A stretch of DNA of 64,000 nt from Branchiostoma belcheri. Lineage: Eukaryota > Chordata > Leptocardii > Amphioxiformes > Branchiostomatidae. The translations under genes and the position numbers were made by a program. Below the pieces are notes generated by a model. It made no database searches. It was not told the origin of the DNA and saw nothing but the letters and a program-made list of their open reading frames with translations. Below, one piece after another: positions 58,801 to 64,000 of the stretch. How positions within the stretch are numbered: the stretch's first letter is position 1; each line of letters starts with the position of its first letter. Where the stretch lies: NCBI RefSeq assembly GCF_001625305.1, contig NW_017804453.1, positions 1,196,017 through 1,260,016 of the forward strand, given 5' to 3'.

Positions 58801-61800
58801 TCGGCTTGAGCATCTGGTACATCCTGATCCACCAGTCATTGCGCAGGCGGAACCACGCACGGATGTTGTTCTGTAGAATCCTCATCGCAGCCCTGTTTAA
58901 GATTTACACTCATCTAAGTTATGCGTGTTGTAAGCAATGTCGTTTATTGTGACAATATTAAGAGTAATACTGCGTGAAAAGTGGCATTTACTTAATGATA
59001 ATACATGTCAGGTAAGTCTGCTGTTGGTTGATGTAGGCGATAAATGTCTCACCTTCCACCAAACAGCTTCATGAAGATTCTCCTCTGTAACAGTTGACGA
59101 GCGCGAGACTGCATCATGGTGAAGATTTCCTTGACTTTATCGTCTCGGATCTCCTCTAAAATGGCCAGAGTGCCGGCCTTGAAGAACACCTTGTTCAAGC
59201 CAATGGCGTAGCGTGCTTTATCCAGCTTGATGGCCTCCAGGATCTGCTTGGTGGCCTCCTTCCCTTCCATGAAATCCCCTGAGGCAAAGACGTGTGCAGC
59301 GCAAACAGAGTACCTGGTGGAGGTAACAAACCCAATGTATCATCCAGTCGTACTGGTTTTACATGCTTGGAGGTAAATGCAATACCCTATTTTGCATCAT
59401 GGTATCTATAATCTTTGCAATGTATGCAATTTAGCATGAAAGTTGCTCAAACAACAGTCTAAATTTGCTGCAATGGAACAAATAATGCCTTGGAATTGTG
59501 AAAAGGACTTTTAAAGATCTTAATATGTACCTCTGCAAGAAGTCACCATATAAACTCCTGTTGGGGAATCCTTTCTGACAGATACGGATGCCCTCGAGTA
59601 CACCGTTACAAGTCAGCTGGTTGTAAACCAGAGGTCCGTCGATGATGCCGCCGGTCTTGATCTCGTTGGGGATGATGCAACGGACGAAGTGGGGGTAAGT
59701 CGAGTGGAGGTTGGTCATCAGCTCTGTCAACTGACCCTGTAGATTGACATTTTTGAATAATAAATATTTACTTCAGCTGAGATTTCAAACGTCAGGAAAT
59801 ATTAGAGGGCCTCCGATGTAATCCTCGGCTTCCTAACTTCCCCATGATGGCCGCCGGTCAGAGCCCCATCTCTTCAAATTTAAACAATGCTTTCGTACAC
59901 GAAAGTAGAAAGTACCACTAATAGTGGGAATTTTTTCAACTAAATAAAGTTTATGTTTGTGAAGTTGGTAAGTTATGAAAAATGAGCTCATACCCTGTGG
60001 ATAGCCGACACCGTCTGAAATGAGCCACCCTTCTTTTTCTTGCCCCCAGCAGCCTGTTTTTCACCTAGTGTATAATCATCATCATCATCATAATGAAAAA
60101 ATGCACATTCAAATTCAGTGGAGAACACATCGTACAAATCTTAAGAAATTCAAAGCAAGGAAATGGATTCGCTGAGCGACCGTTGAGTGATCAAAATATT
60201 GTTTTCGTTTGACGCCTGATTTTATAACTGGGACGGAATGCACGACAACAGAAAACTCTTGAAATTTTTGGTCATTCAGAGGAAGGAGGTGTTACCGGCT
60301 TGTTCTTCCTGTGTGATGTATTCCTTCCAAATGGTCGGCAACAGCGGGACCTTTCCTCTCTTCAACACCATCACGGCAGTCTCGTTGACCGGGTCCTTGT
60401 TCTTCTCCAGCCAGCCGGTGATGTTATAGGCCACCGGGCCGGCGTAGTGGCCCAACTCGAAGTGAGCAGGGTACTTCTTCTTGCTGGCTTTTGGCTTGGT
60501 GAACTTGGGATTCTTGCCCAGATGTTTTGCGCAGAGCTTTTCTATGAAGGTTTTGTCGGTGGCTTTCGGCACAATGCACTCCTCCTCCAGCGTGGACAGG
60601 ATGCCGAGAGGCTGTAATGGGACATTCATGATCAGATGCATCTAGGTTTGGTGTCTACCACCCTCGGCATTAGTCTTTTGTTAGTATTTTCCGCTCATGT
60701 TTAATCACTCTCCATTTATTAGAATTAGAATTTAGTTATGCTATTTTGTACTGATGTCAAGTTCAATTAAAAAAGATTAATTTAGATCAGCTGTTATCAA
60801 TATAGTCGACCCCCTGGAATATCAAAATGGAATAATAATCACGTGTATTATGGACTCACCTGTCACAAAGATAACAACAAACAACTTACCTTCTCCAAAA
60901 GATCCAGGCAGGCCTGCAAGTCCATTCCGAAGTCCACGAAGGTCCATTCTATCTGCTCGGCCTTGTACTCCTCTTGCTCATTGACGAACATGTGGTGGTT
61001 GAAGAACTGCTGCAGCTTCTCATTCGTGTAGTTGATGGCCAACTGGTCAAAACTATTCAACTGCCAACAAATGAAGAAACACGCTTGACCTTGAAATCGT
61101 TTGACATCTTTAGTTTTCTGAAGTTTTGGTAATGATTAACAAGCTTGCCTTCTTTGACACAGGCCAATCAGCGCTCAACAACTACATATTCGCAATATGG
61201 AAGACCGTCTGCATGATGGTAAGCGTAAACAGCGCACACTAAAAAAACTGATTGTATTGCAAAAAGGTCATTCTCTCTTGCTGTTTTACATCCAAAGATC
61301 GATATATAGCACTTTTTTCATACCTCAAAGATTTCGAAGCCGGCAATATCCAGCACACCGATGAAGAGAACTCGCTCCATTCCGGTCTCCAGAGTTTCGT
61401 TGCACTTGGCCACCAGGAACTTGAACAGGTAGCCGTAGTTTGCTTTCCCCAGCGCGCCGATGGTGTTGTTACACTGGGCAGCATTCTGACTCTTGGTCAC
61501 AAACTCGGCACCGACCTTTACCCTAGGCTTAGTGATGGCGTTTGCAAGCTCGAAGCCGTCGACGCCAAACAGCTGCGCTGCCTTGTCGAGAACTGTGTGA
61601 CACATACATTAGAAATTACCCAGATGAATATTCATACAAGCAATGTTTTCGCTTTCACCATAACGTAATTATAAGACCATCAGTACAATCAAAATGAAAA
61701 GTTCAACACCTTTCTTTTATTCTCAACAAAGTATAACCTCTTATAACATGAATTTGTGATGTATCTCGTCACTAAAATAGATTATTACTCTTACCTTCTT

Positions 61801-64000
61801 GGTTTTCAACATCGGCGTGATCCTTCCTGTCGGCAAACTCGGTGTTCCCCAGCCACAAGATGCCAGAGGAGATCCTGTAGATGTTGTCCTTCTCCTCGGC
61901 GGAAAAGTTCAGGATGTCGAAGCCTTCATCCGTGGCGCGGAACTCCTCTCCGTCGTCCAGGTTCTGCACGGTGTACACGCCCTCCTTGATGAACTTGTAC
62001 ACCGACGCGTCGGTGGACATCATGTACTTATCTGAAGGAGAGAGAACGAGGTCAAAGCTAGTCAATTGACCCCGACAGAATGCATTGTTAAAAGGCGAAA
62101 TCGATTCCTAATTTCTGCTTACCCCCGACCTAATTCCGAGACGTTCACCCTATTTCCTGTGTCTGACCTAAGAGATTCTTTTGTGGTCTGTCAATCTTCC
62201 CCCACCTTTCAACATGCTCTATCTGGACAAACAGATACACAAACACACAGCTCAGCCCTCAGAACAATAATTTCAGAATTCTTTATTATAATTAGCTGGA
62301 AGAAACATTATTAACAAGCTTGTATGCACTGAGAATATGACGTACCAGTGGTTCCGGGAATTCCGTTGGACATCATCTGGAAGAAGATGTGGTAGCTCCT
62401 CTCCATTCCAGGAAGTTGATCGATGACACGAGACTTCTCCAGCAGGTCTGTATGGTGCAGATGTGAACAATTTTACTGACACTATGTGTATGTAAGCCCT
62501 GTTTCTTGATTTCTGTCTGTTTTCTTGGTTTGCTGTTTTGCCGATTTATCCTTGTTGGTATTAGTCTTTAGTTAGGTGCTTCTATGGATTATAGAGTTAA
62601 AAGTTATCTGGAAAAAGTTGAATGCAAAAAAGAAGTGATAAGGGTTTACACTTACATGTCTCGATGTCACCTCCAGCCAGTTTTGCCCGCTTATCGAAGT
62701 GGATCCTGATGAATTTACCAAACCGGGAGGAGTTGTTGTTCCTGACGGTCTTGGCGTTACCAAAGGTCTCCAGTACAGGGTTGGTCTGGACGATCTGCTC
62801 CTCCAGCGAACCCTGTGTATTGAATTGCAAGAAATGGATTCTCTGCCTTTGAGGCATGGCTGGACAATAAAGGTCTTTTCTAATATTCACATTTAAATTT
62901 GGAGGCAAAAGGGTATTCTTTTTAGATAACAGAGAAAAGCTGTACATACCTTGGGGTCTTTCTGCTGACCGCCAGAAGCCCCAACGAAGGCGAAGTAGGA
63001 AATAACCTTCTTCGTGTTCTCAGTCTTCCCTGCACCAGACTCCCCGCTATGTGTGAGATATGAAAAAATGTTGAAGGAAAGTTCCTGGATAAGCGACGTG
63101 GTAGCTAAGAACTATGACATTTGGCAAGTAATTCGTCAATGAATCATTAAAATGCCGAGAATCGCCATCACTATGATAACAACATTTCATTACAGCATAC
63201 TCACGTGATGAGGATAGACTGGCACTGCCTCTCCTGGGTCATGTTCTGGTAGGCGTTATCGGACACCGAGAAGAGATGGGGCGGGACCTCCGTGCGCCTC
63301 TTCCCCTGGTACATGGCGGTCACTTGCTCGGAGTAGATCGGGAGCCTCTTGAATGGGTTGATCACCACACAGAACAGGCCAGAGTAGGTCTGCAGCGTGT
63401 ACACATTTAACATGGTAAGAAAATAAATACACTTACAACAGAAATCAAAATAATAAAAGCGTAATCTATTCGGAATAGAGAACACACGAAATGTATTGTG
63501 ATCACATGCATAACAAGATATCAGAGATTTTAAACTTTCATGAAGTAATTGGGCCTATCATGCTCTCACAGACCTTGGAGGAAGTGTTTAGGGTTTTCGT
63601 GAATGCATTAGAACAAGTACTGTAGAGTCGATTGTATGACACCCTGAAATCATCCACATATCCACATACAACCCACCTTCAAGAGTGACCACCCTATCAC
63701 TCTACTGTCAGAATCATCTCCCTTCCACACCATGAAATCGAGACACAAACCTAAAACTCCCACCCAAGGCAATACTTCCATAACCGTAAGTAACAAATGT
63801 ACTATTTTCGTGTACGCTTCAATCCCTTCCATAGTTACTCGCCATCTTACTCTCATGCTGCAGACTTACATAGATGAGCATCTGGTCGTAACGCTGCCTC
63901 AGGTTACCCAGCACAGCCGCCTCGTGCATGAAGGTCATGTTCACCATGTCCTCCGCGCAGGCGAACTTGGGAGGGTTCCGCTGCAGACACTTATCCTTCT
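52863..64000 (-). CDS. Muscle-type myosin II heavy chain (N-terminus beyond window)
   Basis: 24 exons, 5' to 3': 64000-63870 (partial), 63389-63205, 63046-62950, 62812-62656, 62447-62346, 62031-61795, 61592-61324, 61060-60890, 60611-60296, 60064-59994, 59736-59531, 59313-59053, 58892-58637, 58359-58213, 57978-57793, 57603-57517, 57420-57275, 57139-56992, 56840-55715, 55303-55063, 54855-54333, 54214-54044, 53509-53309, 52985-52863. About 1851 residues; ~75-80 are missing. P-loop GESGAGKT, switch [11 protein letters not shown], switch II DIAGFE, Lys/Gly-rich loop 2 (GGKKKKGG) and the SH1-SH2 helix ([11 protein letters not shown]) define the actin-activated motor; the head-rod junction has LKPKL, then a long heptad coiled coil ending SKTR. 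Length and tail match sarcomeric myosin, which forms thick filaments. Phases agree at every GT-AG junction. Unusual: Thr and Gln flank the reactive cysteines where muscle myosins normally have Arg. Confidence 0.95.
53144..53273. repeat. Dispersed intronic repeat, myosin copy
   Basis: Related to 19987-20130 in dehydrogenase B; lies in the last-but-one myosin intron region. Confidence 0.5.

Overview
The window is animal nuclear DNA, most likely from a lancelet (Branchiostoma) or a close invertebrate deuterostome. Genes are split by many short introns, MITE-like, LINE, Penelope and mariner debris fills the spaces, and a muscle-type myosin heavy chain lies beside a tandem annexin cluster. The species call is inference. 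Nothing in the window is bacterial or viral.

Layout. 1-3.3 kb: a MITE-like element and a tRNA-Glu. 3.3-21.7 kb: two paralogous zinc-dependent medium-chain (sorbitol/polyol-type) dehydrogenase genes, both on the minus strand. A plus-strand patatin phospholipase gene with a paired EF-hand region lies between them. The second dehydrogenase copy has a one-base frameshift in its last exon, next to a gene-conversion-like tract shared with the first copy. 15.6-17.7 kb: a dead LINE interrupted by a MITE-like element. 23.7-25.3 kb: a two-exon Golgi galactose-3-O-sulfotransferase-like gene.

25.8-48.3 kb: three tandem plus-strand annexin genes with the same exon phases throughout. Annexin 1 seems to begin with a nine-base coding exon and a GC-AG intron. 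Annexin 3 carries two alternative versions of the exon for the first half of repeat IV. They have identical length and phase and clearly different protein sequence, as expected for mutually exclusive splicing. Its first intron also holds an antisense tRNA-Phe that contains an intron.

48.7-50.9 kb: a Penelope-like retroelement with 500-bp inverted arms and a 12-bp target duplication, placed just after the annexin 3 poly(A) signal. 51.07-52.33 kb: a full-length but inactivated mariner. 52.86-64.0 kb: a minus-strand muscle-type myosin II heavy chain, 24 exons from the motor domain to the C-terminus; its first ~75-80 residues lie beyond the window.

The strongest candidate for something undescribed is the alternative repeat-IV exon pair of annexin 3. 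The patatin/EF-hand protein and the intron-bearing tRNA-Phe come next. Exon borders were read by eye from splice consensus, reading phase and paralogue comparison; no transcript evidence was available.
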